From: Reyranella sp. CPCC 100927
Lineage (GTDB): Bacteria; Pseudomonadota; Alphaproteobacteria; Reyranellales; Reyranellaceae
Reading direction: 5' to 3'
NCBI RefSeq assembly: GCF_007859315.1
Contig: NZ_VOHA01000017.1
Location: forward strand, 82,031 to 146,030
Length of the DNA: 64,000 nt
Shown: piece by piece, positions 17,450 through 25,530 of the stretch
Position numbering within the stretch: position 1 is the stretch's first letter
How the letters are laid out: each line of letters starts with the position of its first letter
Notes under the pieces: model-generated
The model's database searches: none
What the model saw: only the letters and a program-made list of their open reading frames with translations
What the model was told of the DNA's origin: nothing
Position numbers and translations under genes: made by a program

Positions 17450-18766
17450 TCACGCGACCTTCTTGATCGCCAGGCTTGCCAGATAGGCCTTGGGATCATC
17501 GGGATCGAAGACCTTGCCGTCGAAGAAGGTCTCCTTGCCACGCGAGGCACTGGCCGGAATGTCGGCGGCAGGCACGCCAAGCTTCTTGGCGGCAGTTCGC
17601 CACAGATCCTCCCGATTGACCTTGGCAATGATCGCCTTGGTGTCGAGATCGCGTGCCAGGATGCCCCAGCGCTGGTTCTCGGTCAGGAACCACAGCTCGT
17701 GGCTCTGGAACGGATAGGACGCATGATCGCGCCAGAACTTCATCAGCAGGTCGGTGCCGGCGGCCTTGCGGCCATCACCGTAGTTGATGTCACCCTTGAT
17801 GCGGCCGAAGATGTCGGCCACGGGCACGTTGAACCATTGCCGCTTGCTGAGGATCTGGCACATCTCCTCCTTGTTCTCGAGCTTGTCGCACCATTGCTGG
17901 GCTTCCATCACCGCCATCAGCAAAGCCTCGGCGGCCTTGGGATTCTTCTCCACCCAGTCGGCGCGCACACCCAGGCTCTTTTCCGGATGGTGCTTCCAGA
18001 TTTCGCCGGTGGTACAGGCCGTATAACCGATGCCCTGGTTGACGAGTTGCTCGTTCCACGGCTCGCCGACACAGAACGCGTCCATGTTGCCGACCTTCAT
18101 GTTGGCCACCATCTGCGGCGGCGGCACGACGATGGTCGACACATCCTTGTCGGGATCGATGCCGCCGGCGGCGAGCCAGTAGCGGATCCACATGTCGTGC
18201 GTACCGCCGCGGAAGGTCATGGCGCACTTCACGTCGGTGCCCGCCGCCTTCTTCTTGGCAAAGGCTTCCTTGAGCGGCGACGCATCGAGCCTGGCGCCGG
18301 TGGGCAGGAACTCCTTGGCCACGGAGATCGCCTGGCTGTCGGTGTTCAACCGCGCCAGCATCGCCATCGGCACGGGCTTGTTCTCGGCCGTGACCGTGCC
18401 CAGCGAGATCAGGTAGGGCAGCGGTGTCAGGATATGGGCACCGTCGATGCCGCCGGCCGCCGAACCCAGCACGATGTTATCGCGTGTCGTACCCCAGGAC
18501 GCCTGCTTGTTCACATTGGCATCCGTGAGACCGTACTTGTCGAAGAGTTTCTTTTCCTTGGCGATGATCAGCGGCGCCGAGTCGGTGAGCGCGATAAAGC
18601 CCAGCGTCACCTTGTTGGTTTCCGGTCCTGCAGCTTGCGCAAAGGCTCCGGCGGGAAAGCCGGCGCGAACGGCCGCGATCAGACCAGCCGTGGCCGTCGC
18701 ACCCTTCAGCAGGTCGCGGCGCGCGATTCCGGCGCGGCGCGCACGGACGGTTGGTTTCTTGCTCAT
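17450..18766 (-). CDS. nrtA: Nitrate ABC transporter substrate-binding protein, Tat-exported
   Basis: Periplasmic nitrate-binding protein, 438 aa. The N-terminus carries a twin-arginine signal (ARRDLLKGATATAGLIAA, then AGAFAQ). The mature part begins NKVTLGFIALTDSAPLIIA and includes MTFRGGTHDMWIRYWLAAGG and GEPWNEQLVNQGIGYT, all characteristic of NrtA/CmpA proteins. The ATG overlaps the stop of the upstream nasS gene by four bases (ATGA), so the two are translationally coupled. A GGGAGG motif lies 10 bases before the start. Confidence 0.95.
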   Translation of the reverse strand: MSKKPTVRARRAGIARRDLLKGATATAGLIAAVRAGFPAGAFAQAAGPETNKVTLGFIALTDSAPLIIAKEKKLFDKYGLTDANVNKQASWGTTRDNIVLGSAAGGIDGAHILTPLPYLISLGTVTAENKPVPMAMLARLNTDSQAISVAKEFLPTGARLDASPLKEAFAKKKAAGTDVKCAMTFRGGTHDMWIRYWLAAGGIDPDKDVSTIVVPPPQMVANMKVGNMDAFCVGEPWNEQLVNQGIGYTACTTGEIWKHHPEKSLGVRADWVEKNPKAAEALLMAVMEAQQWCDKLENKEEMCQILSKRQWFNVPVADIFGRIKGDINYGDGRKAAGTDLLMKFWRDHASYPFQSHELWFLTENQRWGILARDLDTKAIIAKVNREDLWRTAAKKLGVPAADIPASASRGKETFFDGKVFDPDDPKAYLASLAIKKVA

Positions 18767-20037
18767 GACGATGCGGCCTCCCGAGCCGATGCGGAGTTGA
18801 CATCCTTGCCGATCCCGAATCCGGCAAGGTAGGCGTCGAACTGGGCCGGATCGAAGATGCGGCCATCGCAAAACCGATCGGCGCCCAGCATGATCGCGCC
18901 ACCGTCGACGGCAGCCGCCGACCACGGTTCGGCGTGCTCGCCATCGCGCTTGAAATCGACGGCCGGTATTGGCAGGCCGAGATCAGCGGCGGCGAGGCGA
19001 TAGATGGTCGAGTCGTAGACGGAAGCCGCCGCTGCCGGCGCAACACCGGCGCCAACCTGCCCCCAGCGCTGCATCTGCGAGAGCGTCCAGAGCCCGCGCG
19101 ATGCCCACGGAAACGTCGCGGCATGACGATGGAAAAGCAGGCCGCCCGAGGTTCCATCGCCAACATCGCGCAACGCCCTATCGACCACGGCCTCGGGCAC
19201 ATGCAGGATCTCGGGCCGCGCCATCCAGTAGGCCGCCTCGGCGCGGTTGGCCGGGTGGTCCAGCCACGCCCCGGCGCGCAACAACGCCCGCAGCAACGCG
19301 CGCAGCGTGGCCGGCCGGCGCGCCGCCCAGGCGGCCGTGACACCCAGCACCTTGTCCAAGGTGTTATTCCAGATGTCGTGACCCAATGCCGCGATGCGGC
19401 CGACGCCATGCGCTTCGGCCAGCTCGCTCCACGGCGCGCCGACACAGTAGCCGTCGATCCGGCCGGCGGTGAGATAGGCGATCATCTGCGGCGGCGGCAC
19501 GACTTCCAGACGCACGTCGCGATCGGGATCGATACCGCCGGCCGCAAGCCAGTAGCGCAGCAGGTAGTTGTGGCTGGAGTGCGGGAAGACGACACCGAAT
19601 CGCGGCAGAGGCCGGCCCGCGGCGCGGCGGTGGCGCGCCAAGCGCACCAGCGCTCGTGGAACCGACAGGTCACCAGCCCGCACACTGCTGTCTTCCGCCG
19701 CCAGTTCGTCCCACAACGACACCGACAGGGTGACGGCGTTGCCGTTGAGGTTGAGGGCCATGGGCGCGACCAGCGGCACGCGCCAGCCGCCCAGCGCGAA
19801 GGCGTTGGCAACCGGAATCGCGGCCAGCATGTGGCCGCCATCAAAGACTCCGCTGCAGACGCGATCGCGCAGGGCCGCCCACGACGCTTCGCGGACGAGG
19901 CGCACCGACAACCCTTCGGCGGCAAAGAAGCCCTTCTCGCGTGCCACCACCAGCGGCGCGGCGTCGACCAACGGCACAAAGCCGAGCGTCAGCTCCGTCT
20001 TCTCCAGTGTTCCAGCACGGGCGGCGATGTCGGTCAT
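18763..20037 (-). CDS. nasS: Nitrate sensor NasS (NrtA-like, no signal peptide)
   Basis: Cytoplasmic homologue of NrtA, about 424 aa. It keeps the binding-protein core (LTLGFVPLVDAAPLVVAREK, VVFPHSSHNYLLRYWLAAGG, YCVGAPWSELAEAHG) but begins MTDIAARAGTLEKTE with no export signal. In NasS-NasT systems (known from Azotobacter, Paracoccus and Bradyrhizobium) NasS holds NasT inactive until nitrate or nitrite binds. The nearby nasT gene and the lack of a signal peptide support NasS over a second transporter receptor. It is separated from nasT by a structured 286-bp leader and overlaps nrtA by 4 bp. Confidence 0.88.
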   Translation of the reverse strand: MTDIAARAGTLEKTELTLGFVPLVDAAPLVVAREKGFFAAEGLSVRLVREASWAALRDRVCSGVFDGGHMLAAIPVANAFALGGWRVPLVAPMALNLNGNAVTLSVSLWDELAAEDSSVRAGDLSVPRALVRLARHRRAAGRPLPRFGVVFPHSSHNYLLRYWLAAGGIDPDRDVRLEVVPPPQMIAYLTAGRIDGYCVGAPWSELAEAHGVGRIAALGHDIWNNTLDKVLGVTAAWAARRPATLRALLRALLRAGAWLDHPANRAEAAYWMARPEILHVPEAVVDRALRDVGDGTSGGLLFHRHAATFPWASRGLWTLSQMQRWGQVGAGVAPAAAASVYDSTIYRLAAADLGLPIPAVDFKRDGEHAEPWSAAAVDGGAIMLGADRFCDGRIFDPAQFDAYLAGFGIGKDVNSASAREAASS

Positions 20038-20070
20038 GAACGGCGTGACTCCTGAACGCGGGCGACGCAA

Positions 20071-20088
20071 CGTCCGGATCATCGGACG
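20071..20088 (-). promoter_or_regulatory. Second leader hairpin, six-base loop (P2 candidate)
   Basis: On the minus strand, CGTCCG and CGGACG pair perfectly around the loop ATGATC, 33 bases before the nasS ATG. The loop has A at position 1 but A rather than the usual G at position 4, so it is an imperfect ANTAR-type loop. Confidence 0.5.
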
Positions 20089-20127
20089 GCCTGCGTGTCC
20101 CCGGACCGCCTTTGATCCGTATCTGGA

Positions 20128-20147
20128 GTCGCCCGCCGTTGGGCGAC
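20128..20147 (-). promoter_or_regulatory. First leader hairpin, six-base loop (P1 candidate of ANTAR target)
   Basis: On the minus strand, GTCGCCC and GGGCGAC form a perfect 7-bp stem around the loop AACGGC. The loop has A at position 1 and G at position 4, the two bases conserved in RNA hairpins bound by ANTAR antiterminators such as NasR, NasT, AmiR and EutV. Confidence 0.65.
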
Positions 20148-20323
20148 ACGCTCAGCATCTCAAGAAGCGTGCCAAGTACGTGGCATCGAGCGTGGTGTGC
20201 GCCGCGCATGACGTTAGCGCGCCTTGCGCTGTCGACATCACCTGTCCGCCCGACTGCTGCACTGCACAATAATTGTTCGATCGCCCGCAATCGCTGCCCG
20301 GTAATCGGACAACGTGCGGTGCG

Positions 20324-20956
20324 CTACGGTTTGGGTGGTGTCAGCAGGTCGCTGACGGCGATCACCTGTTCGGCGATCTCGGCGAGGCGCTTGCCCTTGT
20401 CCATCGCCAGCTTGCGCAGGGCCCGGTAGGCCTCCTCCTCGCCCAGCTGGCGCTGCGCCATCAAAATGCCCTTGGCACGCTCGATCAATTTGCGTTCGAC
20501 CAGCGAGGCACGTGCCTTGTCGAGTTCGTCGCGCAATTCCTGCAGGGCGCGAAACCGTGCGATGGCGACGTTCATGATCGGCTTGACGCGGGCCGCGCTC
20601 AGCCCGTCGACGACATAGGACGTTACGCCGGCACGCACCGCCTCGACGGCCATGGTCTCGTCGGTATCATCCACGAACATCACGATCGGACGGGCCTGCT
20701 CGCGCGATACGTGGCGCATCTGCTCCAGCATGTCGCGGTTGGGCGATGAGACGTCGACGATGATCATGTCGGGCAAATGCCGGCGCACATGATCGAGCAG
20801 ATCGTCGGTGCCCGATGCCTGGGCGACGATCCGATGGCCGGCCTCGGTCAACGTACGCTCCAGCATGGCACCGCGCTGGGCGTCGTCATCGACCAGCAGG
20901 ATGCGCAGCGGCGCCGACGCGCCGAAGCGATCGTTCGACCCGCTGGTGCTCATCAT
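20324..20956 (-). CDS. nasT: ANTAR-domain response regulator NasT
   Basis: RNA-binding regulator of nitrate assimilation, about 210 aa. Residues about 15-130 form a receiver-like domain (LRILLVDDDAQRGAMLERTL, DMIIVDVSSPNRDMLEQM). The phospho-acceptor region is atypical for a two-component receiver, as expected for a protein controlled by NasS binding. Residues about 145-205 are the ANTAR domain (LVERKLIERAKGILMAQRQL, then EEEAYRALRKLAMDKGKRLA). The start is placed at the ATG at 20956, but a GTG at 20971 preceded by GGAGG is equally possible. A sigma-54-like promoter lies 43 bp upstream of that ATG. Confidence 0.92.
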   Translation of the reverse strand: MMSTSGSNDRFGASAPLRILLVDDDAQRGAMLERTLTEAGHRIVAQASGTDDLLDHVRRHLPDMIIVDVSSPNRDMLEQMRHVSREQARPIVMFVDDTDETMAVEAVRAGVTSYVVDGLSAARVKPIMNVAIARFRALQELRDELDKARASLVERKLIERAKGILMAQRQLGEEEAYRALRKLAMDKGKRLAEIAEQVIAVSDLLTPPKP

Positions 20957-20998
20957 CGTCCAGGCATTCACGTGCTTGTCCGCCTCCAGTCCCTCCCT

Positions 20999-21014
20999 AG
21001 CAACCGGCGTGCCG
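20999..21014 (-). promoter_or_regulatory. Sigma-54-type -24/-12 promoter facing nasT
   Basis: Read on the minus strand the element is CGGCACGCCGGTTGCT. GG and GC are separated by exactly ten bases, and only the first base differs from the consensus TGGCACG-N4-TTGCT. Transcription would begin near 20988, about 30 bases before the nasT ATG. Confidence 0.68.
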
Positions 21015-21099
21015 CGCGCGTGCACAGTGAAAAGGCAACCGGCGCCACGTCCAGTCGGCATGTACGGCTAATCCATTGATCGGGCTGAAAATCACGTCG

Positions 21100-21115
21100 T
21101 GGCACGGCGGTTGCT
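21100..21115 (+). promoter_or_regulatory. Sigma-54-type -24/-12 promoter facing cysG
   Basis: The element TGGCACGGCGGTTGCT fits the sigma-54 consensus TGGCACG-N4-TTGCT at every defined position, with ten bases between GG and GC. Transcription would begin near 21127, leaving a 72-base leader before cysG. No clear NtrC enhancer pair was seen nearby. Confidence 0.75.
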
Positions 21116-21198
21116 ACGAAGATCGCAGGCGGCAACGATGTCGCACCATTCCCGCGGCAGTGACGTCGCGCTTGGACAGGACGCCCGAGTCCACAACC

Positions 21199-22557
21199 AT
21201 GCGTGCCCTACCGCTATTCCACGAGCTGCGTGATCGCACCTGCCTGGTGATCGGCCGGGGCGAGGTCGCCGAGCGCAAGGCCGCCGCCTTGCGCGCTGCC
21301 GGTGCCGATGTGCGTCATGCTTCTGTATTCGACAGCACAGATCTTGCCGATGCCGCGCTGGTCGTTGTTGCGGCGGCTTCCCACGATGTCGCCCGCGCTG
21401 CCTATGATGCCTGCCGGGCGCGCGGCATTCCCGTCAATGCGGTCGATCAGCCGCAATACTGCACCGTGACGTGGCCGGCGATTGTCGAACGCGGCGACGT
21501 CACCATCGCCATCGGCACCGGCGGCGCAGCACCGACACTGGCGCGACTGTTGCGCACACAGATCGAACAGGCGGTACCGCAGACCGTGGCCTTGTTGGCC
21601 GCGGTGGCCCGACGCTGGCGCCCGCTGGTACTGCGGCATTTCTCCGATAGCGATGAGCGACGACGGTTCTGGGACCGGTTTTTTGCTGGCCCCGCCGCCG
21701 AGGCAGCGCTGGCTGGCGATCGCGCCCGTGCCGAACGGCATGCCATCGCGTTGTTCGCCGACACCAGGACACGGCCGCGCACGGGCCATGTCCATCTTGT
21801 CGGTGCCGGCCCCGGCGATCCGGAACTGCTCACGTTGCGCGCGTTGCGCCTGCTGCAGTCAGCCGACGTGATCGTCCATGATCGCCTGGTGAGCGCGCCG
21901 ATCCTGGCCCTGGCCCGCAAGGACGCACGCCGCATCGACGTGGGCAAGCGGCGTGCGGCGCATGGCATGGCACAAACCGAGATCAACGCGCTGCTGGTGC
22001 GGTTGGCGCACGACGGCGCGCGCGTGGTGCGCCTGAAGGGCGGCGATCCGTTCATGTTCGGTCGCGGCGGTGAGGAGATCGAGGTCCTGCTGGCCGCCGA
22101 TATCCCGTTCGACGTGACACCGGCCGTCACCGCTGCATCGGGCTGTGCCGCGTATGCCGGCATCCCCCTCACCCACCGCGATGTCGCCCATAGCTGCGTT
22201 TTCGTCACCGGCCACCGCCACAACGGACGGCTCGATCTGAACTGGACGGCGCTGGCGCAGCCGGGCCAGACCATCGCCGTCTACATGGGTGTGCAGACGC
22301 TGCCGGAATTGTGCCGGCAACTGCGCGCCCACGGCCTTGCATCCACAACGCCGGCGGCGCTGATCGTCTCCGGTACGCGACCGGATCAACATGTTGTCAG
22401 AAGCACGCTCGCCGAGCTGTCTGCTGCCGTCGCCGCCAATCCACCGGCAGACATCGCGGCGCCGGCCCTGGTCATCGTCGGCGATGTCGTTGCCTTGGCC
22501 GGCCGTGCCACGACACGGCATGTCGTCAATTCGCTTTCCGCTGTCGCCGCCGAATAA
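21199..22557 (+). CDS. cysG: Siroheme synthase (uroporphyrinogen methylase / dehydrogenase / ferrochelatase)
   Basis: Trifunctional enzyme converting uroporphyrinogen III to siroheme, the cofactor of assimilatory nitrite and sulfite reductases. 452 aa, close to the 457 of E. coli CysG. The N-terminal part has the NAD-binding dehydrogenase-chelatase region (CLVIGRGEVAERKAAALRAA and NAVDQPQYCTVTWPAIVERG). The C-terminal methylase has VGAGPGDPELLTLRALRLLQ, VRLKGGDPFMFGRGGEE and VTPAVTAASGCAAYAGIPLT. The start at 21199 gives the normal CysG N-terminus. Its divergence from nasT and the sigma-54-type promoter tie it to nitrogen control. Confidence 0.95.
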   Translation: MRALPLFHELRDRTCLVIGRGEVAERKAAALRAAGADVRHASVFDSTDLADAALVVVAAASHDVARAAYDACRARGIPVNAVDQPQYCTVTWPAIVERGDVTIAIGTGGAAPTLARLLRTQIEQAVPQTVALLAAVARRWRPLVLRHFSDSDERRRFWDRFFAGPAAEAALAGDRARAERHAIALFADTRTRPRTGHVHLVGAGPGDPELLTLRALRLLQSADVIVHDRLVSAPILALARKDARRIDVGKRRAAHGMAQTEINALLVRLAHDGARVVRLKGGDPFMFGRGGEEIEVLLAADIPFDVTPAVTAASGCAAYAGIPLTHRDVAHSCVFVTGHRHNGRLDLNWTALAQPGQTIAVYMGVQTLPELCRQLRAHGLASTTPAALIVSGTRPDQHVVRSTLAELSAAVAANPPADIAAPALVIVGDVVALAGRATTRHVVNSLSAVAAE

Positions 22558-22563
22558 AACAGA

Positions 22564-22594
22564 AAACGCCCGCAGCCGGGGGCCGCGGGCGTTT
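22564..22594. terminator. Bidirectional intrinsic terminator between cysG and ridA
   Basis: AAACGCCCGC and GCGGGCGTTT pair perfectly around an 11-base loop that itself contains complementary bases. The A-run on one side and T-run on the other let it stop both the plus-strand cysG transcript and the minus-strand ridA transcript. Confidence 0.85.
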
Positions 22595-22615
22595 CGTTGA
22601 CGGCAGTCGATTCGG

Positions 22616-22960
22616 TTACTTCGCCGCCTGGACCATGATCTCGACCACCAGGCCGGGTGCCGCGAGCTTGGCTTCCACCGTGGCGCGGGCCGGGGTGTTG
22701 CCGGGCGATACCCAGGCGTCCCACACCTCGTTCATCTGGCTCCAGGTCTTGATGTCGGTGAGCCAGATGTTGGCCGAGAGGACCTTGCTCTTGTCGGTGC
22801 CGGCCTTGGCCAGCAGGGCATCGATCTTGTCGAGGATCTGCTTGGTCTGACCCTTGACGTCCTGCGACGTGTCGTCGGCCGTCAGGCCGGCGAGATAGAC
22901 GGTGTTGCCGTGCACCACCGCCTGGCTCATGCGGGGTCCCGCATTGATGCGTTCAACCAT
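22616..22960 (-). CDS. RidA/YjgF-family enamine-imine deaminase-like protein
   Basis: 114-aa member of the RidA family, whose founding members hydrolyse reactive enamine/imine intermediates from PLP enzymes. It has the conserved start (INAGPRMSQAVVHGNTVYLAG), TKQILDKIDALLAKAG, and the C-terminal NTPARATVEAKLAAPGLVVE segment with the Arg and Glu typical of active RidA trimers. It may belong to one of the Rid1-7 groups rather than archetypal RidA. It stands alone between cysG and the nlpD-like gene. Confidence 0.9.
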   Translation of the reverse strand: MVERINAGPRMSQAVVHGNTVYLAGLTADDTSQDVKGQTKQILDKIDALLAKAGTDKSKVLSANIWLTDIKTWSQMNEVWDAWVSPGNTPARATVEAKLAAPGLVVEIMVQAAK

Positions 22961-23061
22961 GATTCCCTCCTTTGGCGCTCACAAGGCGGCGCACCTTAGT
23001 GCAGATCGCACCGCGGTGGAATCATCGTGTTGTCCCGATCCAATACCCAGGCGACGACGCC

Positions 23062-24006
23062 TCACGGCAGCAACGTCGTGGGATCGACGGGTTTGTTGCG
23101 CTGACGGATCTCGAAGTGAAGCTGCGGCTGGGAGACGCCGCCAGACTGGCCGACGGTGCCGATCGCCTGCCCTTTCTTCACCGTAGCGCCCTTTGTCACC
23201 GACGCATGATCGAGATGGGCGTAGGCCGTGACATAACCGCCGCCGTGGCTGAGCAGCACGAGGTTGCCCAGTCCCCTGACTTCGCTGCCGACATAGGCCA
23301 CGGAACCGCTCTCGGCTGCCTTGACGGTCGTGCCCTGCGCGGCACTGATGTTGATGCCGTCATTGCGCTGACCATCGGCGCGGTTGCCGAATCCCTGCAG
23401 CGTTGTGCCACGCACCGGCCAGTCGAAACGGGTCGATGCTGCCGGCGGCGTGCTGGACGATGCGGATGGGATCGGTACCGGCTGCGGCGCCGATCCGCCC
23501 GGAGTCGATGCCGGCGGCGTTGCTGCCGGTTTGGCGGGTGGCGCCGAGGTTCCGCCGGAGGGCGGCGGCAGGTCGGTCGATGACACACGGCCATCCGACG
23601 ATGTCGGCGGCGGCGGCGACGACGATGATGGCGGGGTGGCACCCGGCGTGCCGGATACGGTCGCCTGTTCGAGGACGCGCGCGTTGGGGATTTCGATCCA
23701 CTGCCCTTCCGACAGCTTGTCGCCCGACTTGAGGCTGTTGCGGTCGGTGATACGCGATGGCGGCACGCCGAAACGGCTGGCGACGCTTTCGACCGTATCG
23801 CCTTTCTGGACGACATAGATCGCCGGTGCGTCCGAGGGCGCGCCTGAACCTGGATACTCGATGGTACCCGGCCGGCCGCCATAGACGGCCCCGTCGTACC
23901 ACCCGCACGACGCAGTAGTGAGACAGAGCGCAAGCACAACGCCGACCCGCAGGGGGACCGGCTGGCGGCGCGCTCGCGAGGGGGAGCGATGCGCGTTCTT
24001 ATTCAT
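23062..24006 (-). CDS. nlpD: NlpD-like LysM/M23 lipoprotein (degenerate peptidase, amidase activator candidate)
   Basis: 314-aa envelope protein. Basic N-terminus, hydrophobic stretch VGVVLALCLTTASC and then Cys suggest a lipoprotein signal. One LysM domain (YVVQKGDTVESVASRFGVPP to QWIEIPN, about residues 63-108) binds peptidoglycan. A Pro/Ser-rich linker of about 80 residues follows, then an M23/LytM domain (about 195-314). The zinc-binding motifs are altered: NDGINI replaces HxGxD and QLHFE replaces HLHFE, as in E. coli NlpD and EnvC, which activate amidases rather than cut. Location next to pcm and surE matches the classical surE-pcm-nlpD order. Confidence 0.88.
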   Translation of the reverse strand: MNKNAHRSPSRARRQPVPLRVGVVLALCLTTASCGWYDGAVYGGRPGTIEYPGSGAPSDAPAIYVVQKGDTVESVASRFGVPPSRITDRNSLKSGDKLSEGQWIEIPNARVLEQATVSGTPGATPPSSSSPPPPTSSDGRVSSTDLPPPSGGTSAPPAKPAATPPASTPGGSAPQPVPIPSASSSTPPAASTRFDWPVRGTTLQGFGNRADGQRNDGINISAAQGTTVKAAESGSVAYVGSEVRGLGNLVLLSHGGGYVTAYAHLDHASVTKGATVKKGQAIGTVGQSGGVSQPQLHFEIRQRNKPVDPTTLLP

Positions 24007-24077
24007 GAGCGGAAGCTTAACGGAAAAAAGCCCCTGTGGGAATCGCCACCTCTCGCGCCCGCGGACGCGGTGACGCC

Positions 24078-24719
24078 TCAGCCCTCGTAGGTGGGCAGCG
24101 CGCCGGCAACCAGCGGCACGAACCGCACCGGCATCAGCTCCTCGCGGGTGATGCCCTGCTCGGTCTTGATGATGCGCTCGACGGTCTGGTTCACCGGGTC
24201 GGGCCCCACGGGCACCAGCATGATGCCGCCGACGGCGAGCTGGTCGATCAGGGTCTGCGGCACCTCACCGGCAGCTGCAGTCACGATGATGCGATCATAG
24301 GGGGCCTGCGGTGCCCAGCCCTTGGTGCCGTCACCGACATGGAACACGATGTTGTGCACCCGCAGATCCAGAAGCCGGCGCTCGGCATCGCGCGACAGGC
24401 TCTTGTAGCGTTCGATGGTGAACACGCGGCGCGCCAGCTTGGCCAGGATCGCGGCCTGATAGCCCGAGCCGGTGCCGATCTCCAGCACCTTCATGCGGTC
24501 GCCGACGTCGAGCGCCTGGGTCATGGCGGCAACCACCAGAGGCTGGCTGATCGTCTGGCCGAAACCGATGGGCAGCGCCATGTTGTCGTAGGCGCGCTCG
24601 ACAAAGGTGCGCGAGACGAAGATCTCACGCGGAATCGCGGCCATGACCGACAGCACGCGCTCGTCGGTGATCCCGCCGCGCTGCAGATCGTTGATCAGAC
24701 GCTGTTTGGCGACGCTCAT
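24078..24719 (-). CDS. pcm: Protein-L-isoaspartate O-methyltransferase
   Basis: Repairs isoaspartyl residues in aged proteins by SAM-dependent methylation. 213 aa, normal length. Motifs: the substrate-loop region ALPIGFGQTISQPLVVAAMT, SAM motif I VLEIGTGSGYQAAIL, FTIERYKSL, and post-motif PYDRIIVTAAAGEVPQTLID. It is 16 bp downstream of surE on the same strand. Confidence 0.95.
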   Translation of the reverse strand: MSVAKQRLINDLQRGGITDERVLSVMAAIPREIFVSRTFVERAYDNMALPIGFGQTISQPLVVAAMTQALDVGDRMKVLEIGTGSGYQAAILAKLARRVFTIERYKSLSRDAERRLLDLRVHNIVFHVGDGTKGWAPQAPYDRIIVTAAAGEVPQTLIDQLAVGGIMLVPVGPDPVNQTVERIIKTEQGITREELMPVRFVPLVAGALPTYEG

Positions 24720-24735
24720 GCACGCAGGCTCGGCC

Positions 24736-25524
24736 CTATTTGCGCGTGAAGGCGTCGCGCAGCCGACGGCGCATGGTTTCGTGCGTCAGGTCGAGATGCA
24801 AGGGATTAATGGAAATCGCCCCCCGCCGGATGGCCTCGATATCGGTGCCGGGCACCAGGTCACGTTCCGTCGGCGTGTAGTTGATCCAGTAGTACGGTGT
24901 GGCCCGCGGATCCAGGCGCTCCACGATGTGGCCACCGAAGCCGCGCTGGCCCTGCCGTGTGATCTCCATGCCGGTCACGTCGCTGGCGTCCACGTCGGGG
25001 AAATTGACGTTGATCAGCGCCTCGCGCGACCATTCCACGGCCAGCACGCGGCGGACGACCTCGGCACCATGGTGCTCGCCCGTCTGCCATTTCACCGGGT
25101 CGGGATGCTTGTAGGCCTGGCTCATGGCGATCGAGCGGATGCCGAGCAGGCAGCCTTCCATCGCCGCCGCAATGGTGCCCGAGTAGGTCACGTCATCGGC
25201 CAGGTTGGTGCCGCGGTTGATGCCCGACAGCACCAGGGTCGGCGGCTGCTCGGACAGCAAGTGGCGCACGCCGAACAGCACGCAATCGGTGGGCGTACCG
25301 TCGACCGCCCACTTGCCTTCGCTCACCTCGCGGGCACGCAGCGGTTTGGAGAGCGACAGCGAGTGGGCGGCACCCGACTGGTTCGCCTCCGGCGCCACGA
25401 CCCAGACGTCATCGCTGAGCGCGCGCGCCACTTCGTACAGCGAGACGAGTCCGGGTGCATTGATACCGTCGTCGTTGGTGACCAGGATGCGTGCCTTGGC
25501 CAGATCAAGCGGTGGAAAAACCAT
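24736..25524 (-). CDS. surE: 5'/3'-nucleotidase SurE
   Basis: Metal-dependent nucleoside monophosphate phosphatase linked to stationary-phase survival. 262 aa. The N-terminal RILVTNDDGINAPG supplies the Asp-Asp metal ligands. VVAPEANQSGAAHSLSL, PTDCVLFGV and LVLSGINRGTNLADDVTYSG complete the active-site signature. It stands between serS (6 bp upstream) and pcm, probably in one operon. Confidence 0.95.
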   Translation of the reverse strand: MVFPPLDLAKARILVTNDDGINAPGLVSLYEVARALSDDVWVVAPEANQSGAAHSLSLSKPLRAREVSEGKWAVDGTPTDCVLFGVRHLLSEQPPTLVLSGINRGTNLADDVTYSGTIAAAMEGCLLGIRSIAMSQAYKHPDPVKWQTGEHHGAEVVRRVLAVEWSREALINVNFPDVDASDVTGMEITRQGQRGFGGHIVERLDPRATPYYWINYTPTERDLVPGTDIEAIRRGAISINPLHLDLTHETMRRRLRDAFTRK

Positions 25525-25530
25525 CTGCCG

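Larger units (their letters stand above)
20038..20323 (-). promoter_or_regulatory. Leader RNA between nasT and nasS
   Basis: This 286-bp non-coding stretch precedes nasS and has two strong hairpins with six-base loops, at 20128-20147 and 20071-20088 (annotated separately). That is the layout of ANTAR-protein RNA targets. A small AT-rich patch with the palindrome ACAATAATTGT (20266-20276) might mark a promoter. No T-rich terminator tail is visible, so the control mechanism (antitermination or translational) is open. A sequence GTCCGG at 20101-20106 (minus strand) could pair with the 3' arm of the second hairpin as an alternative fold. Confidence 0.6.

Noticed and set aside
18763..20037. A second periplasmic nitrate-binding transporter protein
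   Set aside because: No signal peptide is present and nasT is adjacent, so NasS is the better reading, though a duplicated NrtA that lost its signal cannot be fully excluded.
20290..20310. Possible sigma-54 promoter in front of the nas leader (GGGCAGCGATTGC, minus strand)
   Set aside because: Spacing between the GG and GC pairs is wrong, and the -24 box lacks TGGCA.
21035..21050. A third sigma-54-like element on the minus strand (TGGCGCCGGTTGC)
   Set aside because: GG and GC are eight bases apart rather than ten, so it does not fit the -24/-12 geometry.
23062..24006. Active M23 peptidase
   Set aside because: Both zinc motifs are altered (NDGIN and QLHFE), as in amidase activators.
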